DNA of 55,576 bases from Hyphomicrobiales bacterium (GCA_016185245.1 JACPNZ010000034.1:1-55576); one strand, 5' to 3'. Positions 27,596-37,321 are shown, counted from the first letter of the stretch. Program-made: numbers and translations. Notes: a model not told the origin generated them from the letters alone.

Positions 27596-28210
27596 GTGGC
27601 GGGGCAGGCGGGCAGCACGGAGGTTCCGGCCGCGGATTTTCGGTCCGCGGACGATGCCGTTCTCCTGTCTGCCGCGGCCCGGGGCGATGCCGGCGCTCTT
27701 GTCGAACTGGCGCGGCGTCATTATCAGCCGGTCTATCGCCTGGCTTGGCGGCTGACCGGCGGCCATGCCGACAGCGAGGATATCGCCCAGGAGGCCTTCC
27801 TCAAGCTGTGGCAGAACCCGCAGCAGGTGCGCGATGCCGGGGCGCTGAAGGGCTGGCTGATGCGGGTGGCGTCGAACGCGGTGATCGACCGGGCCCGCCG
27901 CCGGCCCCTTGCCGACATTGGCGAGGTTCCCGAGGTGGCAGATGGCCGCGAGCGGCCGGACGAGACGCTCGATCGGACGGAGGCAGCTGGCGAAATCGAC
28001 CGGCGGATTGCTGCCTTGCCGGAGCGCCAGAAGCTGGCACTGACTCTGGTCCATTTCGAGGACTTGACGAATATCGAGGCGGCGGTCGTGATGGAGGTCA
28101 GCATCGAGGCGGTTGAATCGCTCCTGGCCCGGGCCCGGCGCAGTCTGCGCCAGAGCCTGTCGGCGGACTGGCAGGACTTGTTGGAGGGGCTCAATGCGCG
28201 AGGCGCATGA
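27596..28210 (+). CDS. ECF-type RNA polymerase sigma factor
   Basis: A 204-residue sigma factor with region 2 (RRHYQPVYRLAWRLTGGHAD, SEDIAQEAFLKLW, GWLMRVASNAVIDRARRR) and region 4 (LPERQKLALTLVHFEDLTNI, then IEAVESLLARARRSLRQSL). It begins at GTG 27596. The gene behind it encodes a membrane protein of possible anti-sigma type, and the next a periplasmic metal-sensor-like protein, recalling the CnrH/CnrY/CnrX arrangement. The target promoters are unknown. Confidence 0.87.
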   Translation: MAGQAGSTEVPAADFRSADDAVLLSAAARGDAGALVELARRHYQPVYRLAWRLTGGHADSEDIAQEAFLKLWQNPQQVRDAGALKGWLMRVASNAVIDRARRRPLADIGEVPEVADGRERPDETLDRTEAAGEIDRRIAALPERQKLALTLVHFEDLTNIEAAVVMEVSIEAVESLLARARRSLRQSLSADWQDLLEGLNARGA

Positions 28211-28219
28211 GGACGTGAC

Positions 28220-28681
28220 ATGGATGCAGTGAAGAGGAAACGCCTGGAAGAAGTGCTGACGAGCTACGGTGCCGACCCGGCGCGCTGGCCAGCCGCCGAC
28301 CGCGCCGAGCTTTCGGGCGAACTTGGCGTGGCGGGCGAGGCGCTTGCCGAGGCGGCGGCAACCGACCGGCTGCTGCAGTTTGCTTCCCGCCCCGATGCGG
28401 CGAGCGGATTTGAAGCGCGTCTCATGGCGCGCCTTGCCCGAACCGCACAAGTCACCACCTTACCACCGCTGCGGCCCAGGCCGGCGGCGGCGAGGATGAA
28501 GATCGGCTGGGCGGTGTTGCCGCTCGCAGCTTCGCTGGCGCTCGGCATCTATCTGGGGGCCAGAGGCGTGATCGATTCCCTTCTGCCCGCTGCCGTCACC
28601 AATTCGGTCGCTGCCGTCGATGACGATGACCTGACAGGTGTGACGAATGTGACCGACTATTCGGAGGAGCATGTCTCATGA
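28220..28681 (+). CDS. Putative anti-sigma membrane protein
   Basis: A 153-residue protein: a helical cytoplasmic N-terminus of about 80 residues, one membrane helix (about 93-113) and a short acidic periplasmic tail (AVDDDDLTG). That topology, with a sigma-adjacent gene and a 4-base overlap (ATGA) with the metal-sensor gene, fits anti-sigma factors. It lacks a recognisable zinc HxxxCxxC motif. Its role is inferred from topology and order. Confidence 0.6.
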   Translation: MDAVKRKRLEEVLTSYGADPARWPAADRAELSGELGVAGEALAEAAATDRLLQFASRPDAASGFEARLMARLARTAQVTTLPPLRPRPAAARMKIGWAVLPLAASLALGIYLGARGVIDSLLPAAVTNSVAAVDDDDLTGVTNVTDYSEEHVS

Positions 28682-29190
28682 GCGAGACCGTATCGCCTGC
28701 GGAATCGAGCGGAAAGAAGCCGCCTTCCGGCCGCCGCTGGTCGTGGTGGAACCTGCTGCTGGTCGTCTCGCTGGCGCTCAATCTTCTAGTCGCTGGTGCC
28801 GCCGTCGCCCGCTTCTATTTTCCGCCGTCGCCCGAGAGGATGGCGAGCCTCAGCTATCTGCAGCTCATTCCGCGGCGCTTCATGCTCGACGTCGACAGGC
28901 AGCGGCGGGAGACGCTTCTGGCGCTGCTGCGCGACTATCGCGACCGCTTCCGGGCTGGGCAGCAGTCCTCTCGTGCCGCAGCCGCAAGCCTGGCCGACGC
29001 CCTCGAGGCCCAGCCCTACGATGAAACGAAGGTCCGCGCCGTGGTCGATGGCTTCGTCAGGAACGGCACCGATCTCCTGGCGCTTGGCTCGCAGGCGGCG
29101 ATGGAGTTCATTGCCAAACTCACGCCCGAGGAACGCGCCGATCTCGCGCGGCGCATCCGCGAACGGGCCGGCCCCGCCGGCCGCAAATGA
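28678..29190 (+). CDS. Periplasmic metal-sensor-like protein (CnrX/Metal_resist family)
   Basis: A 170-residue protein with an N-terminal membrane anchor (about 25-46) and a four-helix periplasmic domain, rich in R, E, A and L, of the CpxP/CnrX/ZraP kind (about 60-165, including the RRETLLALLRDYRDRFRAG and TPEERADLARRI helices). In CnrX-type systems such a protein binds metal and releases the sigma factor from its anti-sigma partner. It overlaps the preceding gene and ends before the convergent kinase gene. No clear His/Met metal cluster is visible, so the ligand is uncertain. Confidence 0.7.
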   Translation: MSETVSPAESSGKKPPSGRRWSWWNLLLVVSLALNLLVAGAAVARFYFPPSPERMASLSYLQLIPRRFMLDVDRQRRETLLALLRDYRDRFRAGQQSSRAAAASLADALEAQPYDETKVRAVVDGFVRNGTDLLALGSQAAMEFIAKLTPEERADLARRIRERAGPAGRK

Positions 29191-29192
29191 GA

Positions 29193-31508
29193 TCAGGCGG
29201 CCGCTGCCGCTCCGGCCAGCGGCAGGAGGACGGTCACTGCGGTGCCCGCGCCGACCGTGCTTTGAATCTGCAAGCTGCCGCCATGCAGCTCCACCAGCGA
29301 TTTCGAGATGGCGAGGCCGAGGCCCGATCCGCCCTTGCTCTTGGTCAACTGGTTCTCGACCTGCTCGAAGGGTCGGCCGAGCTTTTCGATATCGCGGGCC
29401 GGGATGCCGATGCCGGTGTCGGCGATACCGATCGCCACGAAACCGTCCTCGGCGGCCGCCGTGATTTTTACCCGGCCACCCTCCGGCGTGAACTTCACCG
29501 CGTTCGACAGGAGATTGATGAAAACCTGCTTCACGGCGCGGCGGTCGGCGGCCACCGCCAGCAAGGTGGGAATCTCGAGTTCGATCACAACATTGCTGTC
29601 GATGGCGCGTGGCGAAACCAGGCGCAGCACTTCGTCGAACACCGCGCCCACGTCGATATCCTCGATCTCCAGCGGCATGCGGCCCGCCTCGATCTTCGAC
29701 ATGTCGAGAATGTCGTTGATGACGTCGAGCAGGAACTGGCCGCTCCGGTGAATGTCGCGGGAATATTCGACATATTTGGCCGATCCGATGGGCCCGAACA
29801 TCTGGCCCTGCATCACCTCGCTGAAGCCGATGATGGCATTGAGGGGAGTGCGCAGTTCGTGGCTCATGTTGGCGAGGAATTCCGACTTGGAGCGATTGGC
29901 CGCCTCGGCCCTGGTTTTTTCGCGGGCATACTTGTCGGCGAGGTCGGCCAGCCGCTGCGCCTGCTGATCGGCCAGCAGCCGCTCCTTCTGCAGGTCGCGC
30001 ACCGTCATCATCAATTCGCGCTCGGAGAGGAGCAGGCGCTCCTCCTGCTTCTTGAGCGCGGTGATGTCGGTGCCGACCGACACAAATCCGCCGTCCTTGG
30101 TGCGGCGCTCGTTGATCTGTAGCCAGCGCCGGTCGCCCAACTGCACCTCGAAGGACTTGCCGTCGGACTTTTCGCCCGTGGCGAGGCTCACCCTCTGGCG
30201 CACCGCCGGCTCCTTGGCGGCACGGGTTACGTCCTCATATGGCGTTCCGGGCACACAGGCCGAGGCCGGCAGCGAATGGAATTGTTGATACTTGGAATTG
30301 CACAGCACCATGCGGTTGTCAGCGTTCCACAGCACAAAGGCTTCGGAAATGTTTTCGATCGCGTCCTTGAGACGGAGTTCGGCTTCCATGTTGAGGCGGT
30401 CGGTGATCTTCTGCTGGCTGATGTCGAAGACGATGCCGATGAGGTGCTGCTGATCGCCGGTTTCGCCGGCGGCAAGGGCGGCGCGCGCCCTGAGCCAGAC
30501 CCAGTGGCCATCCTCATGGCGCATGCGGAACTCGCGGTCGAAAACCGAAAGTTCGCCGCGCAGCAGGCTCTCCACCACCTGCTCGAGCTGGGCGTCGTCG
30601 GGATGGAGCCGGCCGGCGACCTCGCCGAAATTGAGGAAGTCGCCCTTGACCGGCATCCCCAGGATCTCGAACATCGACTTCGACCAGAAGATAACGCCCT
30701 TCGCCACGTCCCAGTCCCACATGCCGCACTGGCCGCGATCCAATGCCTTGTCGAGGCGCTGGGTGGCGGCGGCGAGCACCGCGTCAGCCTCCGCCGCCTT
30801 TGCCGCCTGCCAGTGGAAGGCGCCGCCCAGCATCATAAGGACCAGCATGGTAACGACGAACAGCGTTGCCAGCCTGGCCACGCTGTCCCGCCACCCGGCC
30901 AGGATGTCGGGTTTGGTCTGCATGACGATGAGGCTGCCGGGATAGGGTGCGAGGTCGAGCATCGCCACATAGGCCTTTTCGCCATTCGCCAGTATCAGCG
31001 GCGAGAGGCTGTCGTCACCGATCTCCGTTTCGGTGACGAAACGAGGCGATAGAAGTCCCGTCAAGGACCTGCCGGTCAAATTGGCAGACGGTGGCTGGCT
31101 GGCCACGATTGTTCCGGTAGCGTTGGCGACGGCGAAGATTCGCGCCTCGACCAGAGCATCGGGCGGCATCGCATTTTGCAGCAGCCCAGCCGTCATCGGC
31201 GGAGCCGTGTTGCCGGCTGCCTGGGCTTTCATATAGGTGATGCGGATGGTTTGCGCCACGATACGCGCGTGCAGTGAGGTAATGCGGTTTTGGCTGCCGA
31301 GGTGGGAGGCGCGGCTCTGCATGAGCTGCAGCAACAGGGAAGCGCCAAGCGACAGCAGGAAAGCGGCAATGAGAGCGGTGATCAGCAGCCGCAGGGATTT
31401 TTCCGAGATGGTGATGCGAAGGCGGCGCGGCAGCGGTGCGGGAAGCCGAAGCAATCTTTCCCTGAAAAACAGTTCCCCGATGTGCGTCTTACCCACGACA
31501 ATCCCCAT
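29193..31508 (-). CDS. PAS-domain sensor histidine kinase, PleC/DivJ-like
   Basis: About 771 residues from ATG 31508 (GTG 31559 is an alternative). Order: membrane helix (about 35-60), a roughly 200-residue periplasmic sensor, a second helix (about 250-270), two PAS domains (about 300-520), the H-box ANMSHELRTPLNAIIGFSE with H550, N-box FINLLSNAVKFTP, and G-boxes ADTGIGIP and GGSGLGLAIS. The stretch MFGPIGSAKYVEYSRDIHRS is characteristic of PleC/DivJ-like kinases that steer DivK and CtrA in alphaproteobacteria. No receiver domain is fused. It is a single gene with no adjacent regulator. Confidence 0.85.
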   Translation of the reverse strand: MGIVVGKTHIGELFFRERLLRLPAPLPRRLRITISEKSLRLLITALIAAFLLSLGASLLLQLMQSRASHLGSQNRITSLHARIVAQTIRITYMKAQAAGNTAPPMTAGLLQNAMPPDALVEARIFAVANATGTIVASQPPSANLTGRSLTGLLSPRFVTETEIGDDSLSPLILANGEKAYVAMLDLAPYPGSLIVMQTKPDILAGWRDSVARLATLFVVTMLVLMMLGGAFHWQAAKAAEADAVLAAATQRLDKALDRGQCGMWDWDVAKGVIFWSKSMFEILGMPVKGDFLNFGEVAGRLHPDDAQLEQVVESLLRGELSVFDREFRMRHEDGHWVWLRARAALAAGETGDQQHLIGIVFDISQQKITDRLNMEAELRLKDAIENISEAFVLWNADNRMVLCNSKYQQFHSLPASACVPGTPYEDVTRAAKEPAVRQRVSLATGEKSDGKSFEVQLGDRRWLQINERRTKDGGFVSVGTDITALKKQEERLLLSERELMMTVRDLQKERLLADQQAQRLADLADKYAREKTRAEAANRSKSEFLANMSHELRTPLNAIIGFSEVMQGQMFGPIGSAKYVEYSRDIHRSGQFLLDVINDILDMSKIEAGRMPLEIEDIDVGAVFDEVLRLVSPRAIDSNVVIELEIPTLLAVAADRRAVKQVFINLLSNAVKFTPEGGRVKITAAAEDGFVAIGIADTGIGIPARDIEKLGRPFEQVENQLTKSKGGSGLGLAISKSLVELHGGSLQIQSTVGAGTAVTVLLPLAGAAAAA

Positions 31509-31559
31509 CTCCCTACCCGCGACCGGCGGGCCAAGAGAAACCCCACATGACCGAGACAC

Positions 31560-31962
31560 GCTGACCCGAATCAGGGGCTATTGATTCGCAAGTGGAACGG
31601 TTTGTCCAGTCGATTTGCGCGGGCGGCGGCCGGCAATGAGATTCCTATGAAAGGAAGGCGCCCGCCCACGGTTTCTGGTGCTGTGGAAGCAGCGATGCCG
31701 AGCCGGGGCCGCTGACGAAATTGCCGCTTGAACCGCTGTCCTACTTGATCAACCGCACCGACTTGGCGCCGGTTTGCTCCAGCTCGGGCAGCCGATGACG
31801 ATGTGGATGTCATTGTAGTCGCGGTCGGTCCAATGACCTGCCACTGAAGATTTCCTCCGAAAGGATTTGAGCAAAACTCGGCCGGACTTGAATCGCGAAT
31901 TGGCAAATTATCAACACCGATTGCGCCCGGATCCGGGCCGGGACACTACCGGTCTCCGCGGC
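31560..31962. other. Gene-free gap with possible coding remnant
   Basis: No convincing gene was seen in about 400 bases between the kinase and pepN. On the minus strand a GGAGGA-preceded GTG near 31833 opens a short frame (VAGHWTDRDYNDIHIVIGCP) that breaks, while another frame continues to ...ELEQTGAKSVRLIK and a stop. This looks like a short gene end with one frameshift. No family was recognised. Confidence 0.4.
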
Positions 31963-34605
31963 TCAAGCTCGGACGATGCGCGAGACGATCTCGAAGCAGT
32001 CGGGCGAGAGATTGCTTACCGCGAGGATGCGCCGCAGTTGGGCCTCGGCCGCCTGGCGCCGCACATCATCGAGGATCCGGCAGCTGCGAAAGCCGGTCGC
32101 CACCCTGGCCGCGACCTGGGGATTGATCCGGTCAAGCGCAATGGCCGCGTCGGCCACGACGCGATAACCCTCGCCATCGGCGGCGTTGAAGCCCGACATG
32201 TTGCCGGAGGTGAACCCGCCGATCAGGGCATAGACGCGGTTGGGCGTTTCGAGCGTGAAGTCGGGGTGCTGCATCAGGCGTTCGATGCGTGAGGCTGCCG
32301 ACCGGTCGACCGCCTGGGCTTGCAGCATGAACCATTTGTCGACCAGCAGATGATCGGCTGCGTGGCGCGCATGAAAGGCATCGAGAGCAGCCTCGCGCTC
32401 GGCCGAGGGAATCTGGTTAAGGGCGGCAAGCGCCCCGATTTCGGCGGTCATATTGCGATTGGCTGCGATTTCGGCCCTGGCCATGGCGATGCCATGGGCC
32501 GGATCGCCGAGAATCATGAGTTGCAGCGCGGCGTAGCGCAGGGCGCGACGGGCCGTATCGGGTGGCGCCGGCCGATAGTCTCCGGTTTCGACCGTCTCCT
32601 CCCATACGCGCCCAAGAACCGGTTGCAGCCTGATCGCCAGGGCCCGGCGCACGCCGTCGCGGGCCGCCAGAACGGCGTCGGTATCAACATTTGTTCCGAT
32701 GGCCGCGGCGATTTCCGCTTCGGTCGGAAGCCCGAGCATCAGGGCCTTGAAGGCACTGTCGAGTTTCCCGTCGGCGAGAAGGAGTTCGAGGGCCGCGGCA
32801 TAGGCCTCGAGATCGGCCGCCGGGACGGTCCCGCCGAGCGAGGCCAGCACCAGTTCGCGGCCGCGCACCTGGCCCGCCTCCCAGCGGTTGAAGCTGTCGC
32901 GGTCGTGGCCCATGAGGAACAACTGGTCGGCGGCGGAAGCGTTGACAGTAAGATGTACCGGCGCGGAAAAGCCCCTGTTGAGGGAGACGACAGGCGCACG
33001 GGTCACGTTGCGAAAGCGGAACGTCTGTTGCGCTTCGGTCAATTCGATGATCGGGGTGTTGAGAAACCCGATGCCCTCGAGGTCGAGCGGCATATCCTCG
33101 CCATCGGGTCCAACCAGGCCAAGGGCAAGCGGAATGTGCAGTGGCTTCTTGTCCGGCTGGCCGGGGGTAGCGGGAGTGTTCTGTTCGAGCTTGAGATCGA
33201 ATGTCTGTTGCCGCGCATCATATTTTCCCTCGGCCACGAGCTGCGGCGTGCCCGCCTGTTCATACCAGGCGAAGAACTGGCCGAGGTCACGGCCCGAAGC
33301 ATCGGCCATGCAGCCTACGAAGTCCTCGACGGTTGCCGCCCGACCGTCATGGCGGGAAAAGTAGAGATCCATCGCCTTGCGGAAGGCAGCCTCGCCGATG
33401 AGCGTCTTCATCATGCGGCAGATTTCCGCCCCCTTCTCGTAGACGGTCGGGGTGTAGAAGTTGTTGATCTCGATGTAGGAGGCTGGCCGAACCGGATGGG
33501 CCAAGGGGCCGCCGTCTTCCGGGAATTGCCGGGCCCGGAGCGTCTTTACATCGGCGATGCACTTCACCGCCCGTGAGCGCAGGTCAGCGGTGAATTCCTG
33601 GTCGCGAAATACCGTCAGGCCTTCCTTGAGGCAGAGCTGGAACCAGTCGCGGCAGGTGATGCGGTTGCCGGTCCAGTTGTGGAAGTATTCATGCGCGATA
33701 ATCGCCTCGATGTTGACGAAGTCGCTGTCGGTGGCGGTGCCGGGGAGGGCGAGGATGTATTTGTCGTTGAAGATGTTGAGGCCTTTGTTCTCCATGGCAC
33801 CCATGTTGAAGTTGGAGACGGCAACGATGTTGAAGACATCGAGATCGTACTCGCGGCCGAATACCGTCTCGTCCCAGCCCATGGAAGCCTTGAGCGACTG
33901 CATCGCCCAGGCGCAGCGATCTTCCTTGCCCTTCTCGACATAGATGCCGAGTTCGACGCTGCGACCCGACAAGGTGGTGAAACTGTCCTTCACCCCGGCG
34001 AGGTCTCCCGCCACCAGGGCGAAGAGATAGCTGGGCTTGGGAAAGGGATCGTCCCACACCGCGAAGTGGCGCCCGGTGCCGGGGACACTGCCCGAGGCGA
34101 TGCGATTGCCGTTGGAGAGCAGAACCGGCATCTCGGTTTCCGGCGCTTCGATGCGAACCTGGAACCGCGCCATGACGTCGGGCCGGTCACAGAAGTAGGT
34201 GATGCGGCGGAATCCTTCGGCTTCGCATTGGCTGCAATACATGCCGTTCGACATGTAGAGGCCGGAGAGTGCCGTATTGGAACGCGGGTTGCAGTGGGTG
34301 ACGATTTCCAGCGTGAAGGGGCGTTGCGGAACTCTGGCGATGGTCAGTGTCGTTTCGCCGACCGAATAGGCAGAAGGCTCCAGCGCCCGGCCATCGAGGG
34401 CGAGGTGCCGCAGCATGATCTTCTCGCCATCAAGAACGAGAGGCGCTTCGGCCTCGGTACTCGCCGGGTTGGATCGGAGCGATAACTTGGCGGCGACCTC
34501 GGTTGCGTCGGGGTCGAGCCGGAAGCTGAGTTCGATCCGGTCGATGAGATAGGGAACCGGCCGGTAATCCTTGAGGTAGGTGGACTGCGGTTTCAGGTCT
34601 TGCAT
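31963..34605 (-). CDS. pepN: Aminopeptidase N (M1 family)
   Basis: An 880-residue cytoplasmic M1 zinc aminopeptidase. The exopeptidase GAMEN motif is at 269-273 and the zinc site HEYFHNWTGNRITCRDWF at 305-322 (H305, E306, H309, with E328 as third ligand). Length matches E. coli PepN closely, and ATG 34605 was chosen for that reason. It removes N-terminal residues from peptides. Divergent from a GreA/B-like gene across an 90-base region. Confidence 0.95.
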   Translation of the reverse strand: MQDLKPQSTYLKDYRPVPYLIDRIELSFRLDPDATEVAAKLSLRSNPASTEAEAPLVLDGEKIMLRHLALDGRALEPSAYSVGETTLTIARVPQRPFTLEIVTHCNPRSNTALSGLYMSNGMYCSQCEAEGFRRITYFCDRPDVMARFQVRIEAPETEMPVLLSNGNRIASGSVPGTGRHFAVWDDPFPKPSYLFALVAGDLAGVKDSFTTLSGRSVELGIYVEKGKEDRCAWAMQSLKASMGWDETVFGREYDLDVFNIVAVSNFNMGAMENKGLNIFNDKYILALPGTATDSDFVNIEAIIAHEYFHNWTGNRITCRDWFQLCLKEGLTVFRDQEFTADLRSRAVKCIADVKTLRARQFPEDGGPLAHPVRPASYIEINNFYTPTVYEKGAEICRMMKTLIGEAAFRKAMDLYFSRHDGRAATVEDFVGCMADASGRDLGQFFAWYEQAGTPQLVAEGKYDARQQTFDLKLEQNTPATPGQPDKKPLHIPLALGLVGPDGEDMPLDLEGIGFLNTPIIELTEAQQTFRFRNVTRAPVVSLNRGFSAPVHLTVNASAADQLFLMGHDRDSFNRWEAGQVRGRELVLASLGGTVPAADLEAYAAALELLLADGKLDSAFKALMLGLPTEAEIAAAIGTNVDTDAVLAARDGVRRALAIRLQPVLGRVWEETVETGDYRPAPPDTARRALRYAALQLMILGDPAHGIAMARAEIAANRNMTAEIGALAALNQIPSAEREAALDAFHARHAADHLLVDKWFMLQAQAVDRSAASRIERLMQHPDFTLETPNRVYALIGGFTSGNMSGFNAADGEGYRVVADAAIALDRINPQVAARVATGFRSCRILDDVRRQAAEAQLRRILAVSNLSPDCFEIVSRIVRA

Positions 34606-34695
34606 GAGGCGCTGTCGCTTGATCCTTTTGGCGCTGCTTAGCGCAACCGGCAACAAAGTGCTAAACCTTTGCGTGCTGGGCAAGATGGAGACGCA

Positions 34696-35175
34696 ATGAG
34701 CCGTGCCTTTATCAAGGAGCAGGATGAGGTTCCGGAAGAGCTGACCACGCGTCCGGTCAGCCCCAATCCCAATTTCGTCACGGCGCGCGGGATGCGGCTG
34801 ATCGACGAAACGCTCGACGGTCTGCGGAAGAGTCTCGCCGCGGCCCAACACGATGGCGACCGGGCAGCCGTGGCACGGGTCTCGCGCGACCTGCGCTACT
34901 GGCTGCAGCGCCGGACCTCGGCCCAGCTGGTCGAGCCGCCGCCGGGACCGAAAGCGGTGGCCTTCGCGACCCGCGTGACCATCGAACGCGATGATGGCCG
35001 CAAGCTGCGCTTTGCCATCGTCGGCGAGGACGAGGCCGATCCGGCCCAGGGGCGCATTGCCTATGCCTCGCCCATGGCGCGGGCCCTGCTCGGCAAGGCA
35101 GTGGGAGAGTTTGCCGAGGCGCCCGGCGGCGAGGTTGAAATCATTGCCCTAGAAGCGGTCGACCCGGAAGGCTGA
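34696..35175 (+). CDS. GreA/GreB-family transcript elongation factor homologue
   Basis: A 159-residue protein: an N-terminal helical hairpin (about 30-75, LDGLRKSLAAAQHDGDRAAV) and a C-terminal FKBP-like domain (about 90-155, RVTIERDDGRKLRFAIVGED, SPMARALLGKAVGE). Gre factors stimulate RNA cleavage in backtracked polymerase. The opening MSRAFIKEQDEVPEEL resembles GreB-type openings. Its 3' end overlaps the convergent D-amino-acid dehydrogenase gene by 27 bases, so both stops lie within the other gene. Confidence 0.8.
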   Translation: MSRAFIKEQDEVPEELTTRPVSPNPNFVTARGMRLIDETLDGLRKSLAAAQHDGDRAAVARVSRDLRYWLQRRTSAQLVEPPPGPKAVAFATRVTIERDDGRKLRFAIVGEDEADPAQGRIAYASPMARALLGKAVGEFAEAPGGEVEIIALEAVDPEG

Positions 35176-36399
35176 AAGATCGATGTTGCTCTTGGCGCCG
35201 GTCATCAGTTCGCCGAGGAGACGGCCGGTCGTCGGTCCCCATGTCAGCCCCATATGGCTGTGGCCGAAGCCATACCAGACGTTAGAGACGTATTTCGACG
35301 GGCCGATAACGGGGAGCGAATCGGGCGTACCGGGCCGCCGCCCCATCCATCGTGTGGTGGCCGAGTCGGGTTCGCGCAAGCCCGGTAAAATCCGTTTGAA
35401 ATTCTTCCACAGGGCATCGGCGCGGGCGTAATTCGGTTCGGCGTCAAGGCCGGCGAACTCGTCGCTGCCGGCAAGACGCAGTCCCATCTTCATGGGTGTT
35501 GCCGCCGCCGGGGTGCGGGCATAGGTGATCGAGCGTGAGAGCGAGACGCCGGAATTGGGCAGCACCATGTGATAACCCCGCTCGGCTTCGAGCAGCACCC
35601 GGTCGCCGAGCCGCCGGGCAAGAAGATGCGAGTAGGCCCCGGCGCAGACGACCAGCCGGTCGAGCGAGTGCAGTGCGCCGGACTTCAGGCGCAGCTGCGT
35701 CGCCCTGCCATCCGCGGTCACGATTTCCGAGACATCATCGGCGAGAATGGTCCCGCCATTGCGGGTGACGTCGGCGGCGATCGATTTCACCACCCGCTCC
35801 GGGTCACTCACAAAGTACCAGCCGCCATGGAAGGCGCCGCAATGGACGCCGGGCGAGACGGCCGGCTCGATCTCGCGCACTTCGCCGGCCGAAAGGCGCT
35901 TCGTGTCGTAGCCATAGAGCTTCTTGATCGCCCGCTCGCCCGCTTCGGCGGCGAACTGTTTCTCGTTGTCAAAGAGGCGCAGCGTGTCCTGATAGACCAT
36001 CAGGTCGTGGGCGTTGGCGGACTTGAGCAGCGTTTCGAAATCGGCGACAACCCGCAGGCCCAGACTGGCCCGTGCCGCGGTGATTGCCTTGACCCTGTCG
36101 GGCATGGCGTTACGTCCCGCTGCCAGAAACCAAGGCAGTGCCTTGGGGAGATAGGACCAGCGGATGGTAAGGGGTCCGAGCGGGTCCATGAGCCAGCCCG
36201 GAATCTTGAGCAGGATGCGCGGGTGGACCGTCGGCACGACTTCGGCGAAGGCAATGCCGCCGGCGTTGCCGAAGGAACAGCCCTCGCCCGGCGGCACCCG
36301 ATCGATCACCGTCACGGCAAACCCCGCCCGCTGCAGGAAGGCGGCCGTCGAAATGCCGACAATGCCGGCGCCGATGATGGTGGCGTGGGGGGAAGTCAT
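35149..36399 (-). CDS. D-amino acid dehydrogenase/FAD-dependent oxidase (DadA family)
   Basis: A 416-residue FAD enzyme of the DAO fold: dinucleotide site ATIIGAGIVGISTAAFLQ (residues 5-22), the SFGNAGGI loop, and a C-terminal GFGHSHMGLTWGPTTGRLLGELM. It oxidises D-amino acids or related N-alkyl amino acids to imines or keto acids. Start ATG 36399 overlaps the LysR gene by 4 bases, so the two form an operon. Closeness to the HpaB/RidA island suggests it may supply or process an imine intermediate there; that is an inference. Confidence 0.85.
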   Translation of the reverse strand: MTSPHATIIGAGIVGISTAAFLQRAGFAVTVIDRVPPGEGCSFGNAGGIAFAEVVPTVHPRILLKIPGWLMDPLGPLTIRWSYLPKALPWFLAAGRNAMPDRVKAITAARASLGLRVVADFETLLKSANAHDLMVYQDTLRLFDNEKQFAAEAGERAIKKLYGYDTKRLSAGEVREIEPAVSPGVHCGAFHGGWYFVSDPERVVKSIAADVTRNGGTILADDVSEIVTADGRATQLRLKSGALHSLDRLVVCAGAYSHLLARRLGDRVLLEAERGYHMVLPNSGVSLSRSITYARTPAAATPMKMGLRLAGSDEFAGLDAEPNYARADALWKNFKRILPGLREPDSATTRWMGRRPGTPDSLPVIGPSKYVSNVWYGFGHSHMGLTWGPTTGRLLGELMTGAKSNIDLSAFRVDRF

Positions 36400-37310
36400 G
36401 ACCTGCCCTTGAGCTTTTCGAAATGGCGCACGCAATAGTCCTCGAAGACGATGGCGAGACGTGTCTTGCGCATCTGCCTGAGGCTTGCAAGGACGATCAC
36501 GCCGTCTTCCGTCTCATCGGCGATGTCGCGGATGGCGAGCGCTTCGCCGTCATAGGCATGGTCGCCATGGGGACGGGTAATCAGGATCGAATAACCCAGA
36601 CCCTGGCCGACGAGGCCGCGCACCACTTCCAGCGACGGCGAGGAGAAGGCGATCTCGGGTGTCACACCTGCTGCTGCCAGGACCCGGAGGAAATAGGTGC
36701 GGCTCGGCATCACATCGAGCAGCACCAGGGGCTCGCCCGCCAATTCGCCGAGCGCGATCTTGCGCCGCTTGCAAAGGGGATGGTGGGCGGGGAGTAAGAT
36801 ATGAGGGGAAAAATGGGCCAGCGATACGGCGTCGAGGTCGGCCGGAAGATCGACGCTGTAGAGGAGGGCGAGGTCATGGCGGCCATTGCGCAACCCGTCG
36901 AACAGATGTTCCTGGGTGCCCTCCTCGAAGCGGAATTTCACATTGGGATACTGGGCGCGGAAGCCGGCGATGATCTGCGGCGCGAAGGCGGGCGCCAGCG
37001 TCATGAAGCTGCCGATGGCGAGCGTACCTTCGATTGCCGTTCCCGCCGCGTCGGTCTCACGCTGCAGGTCCTGGGCCAGGGCGACGAGATTGCGGGCTTC
37101 CGCCAGGAAGCGGACACCCTGCGGCGCGGCGGTGACGCCCTGGGCGTGGTGGCGGATGAAGAGCTGCAGGCCGACTTGTTCTTCCAGCTTGGCGATCGCC
37201 GCCGAAACCGACGGCTGGGCGACGCCGAAGGCCGCCGCGGCGCGGGCAACCGAGCCCCGTTCCTGCACGGCAAGGGCATATTCGAGCTGGCGGAGAGTGT
37301 AGCGGAGCAT
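36396..37310 (-). CDS. LysR-family transcriptional regulator
   Basis: A 304-residue LysR protein: N-terminal helix-turn-helix (about 2-60, LRQLEYALAVQERGSVARAA and FGVAQPSVSAAIAKLEEQ) and a periplasmic-binding-like effector domain (about 88-290). It is divergent from the flavin reductase gene and overlaps the DadA-type gene. An AT-rich intergenic region holds an ATA-N11-TAT LysR-type box, so it probably controls the catabolic island and itself. Confidence 0.88.
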   Translation of the reverse strand: MLRYTLRQLEYALAVQERGSVARAAAAFGVAQPSVSAAIAKLEEQVGLQLFIRHHAQGVTAAPQGVRFLAEARNLVALAQDLQRETDAAGTAIEGTLAIGSFMTLAPAFAPQIIAGFRAQYPNVKFRFEEGTQEHLFDGLRNGRHDLALLYSVDLPADLDAVSLAHFSPHILLPAHHPLCKRRKIALGELAGEPLVLLDVMPSRTYFLRVLAAAGVTPEIAFSSPSLEVVRGLVGQGLGYSILITRPHGDHAYDGEALAIRDIADETEDGVIVLASLRQMRKTRLAIVFEDYCVRHFEKLKGRS

Positions 37311-37321
37311 AGAATAATCCA

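Noticed and set aside
31571-31906. A 111-codon minus frame between the kinase and pepN
   Set aside because: Serine- and arginine-rich with no motif. The other minus frames look more protein-like, although broken.
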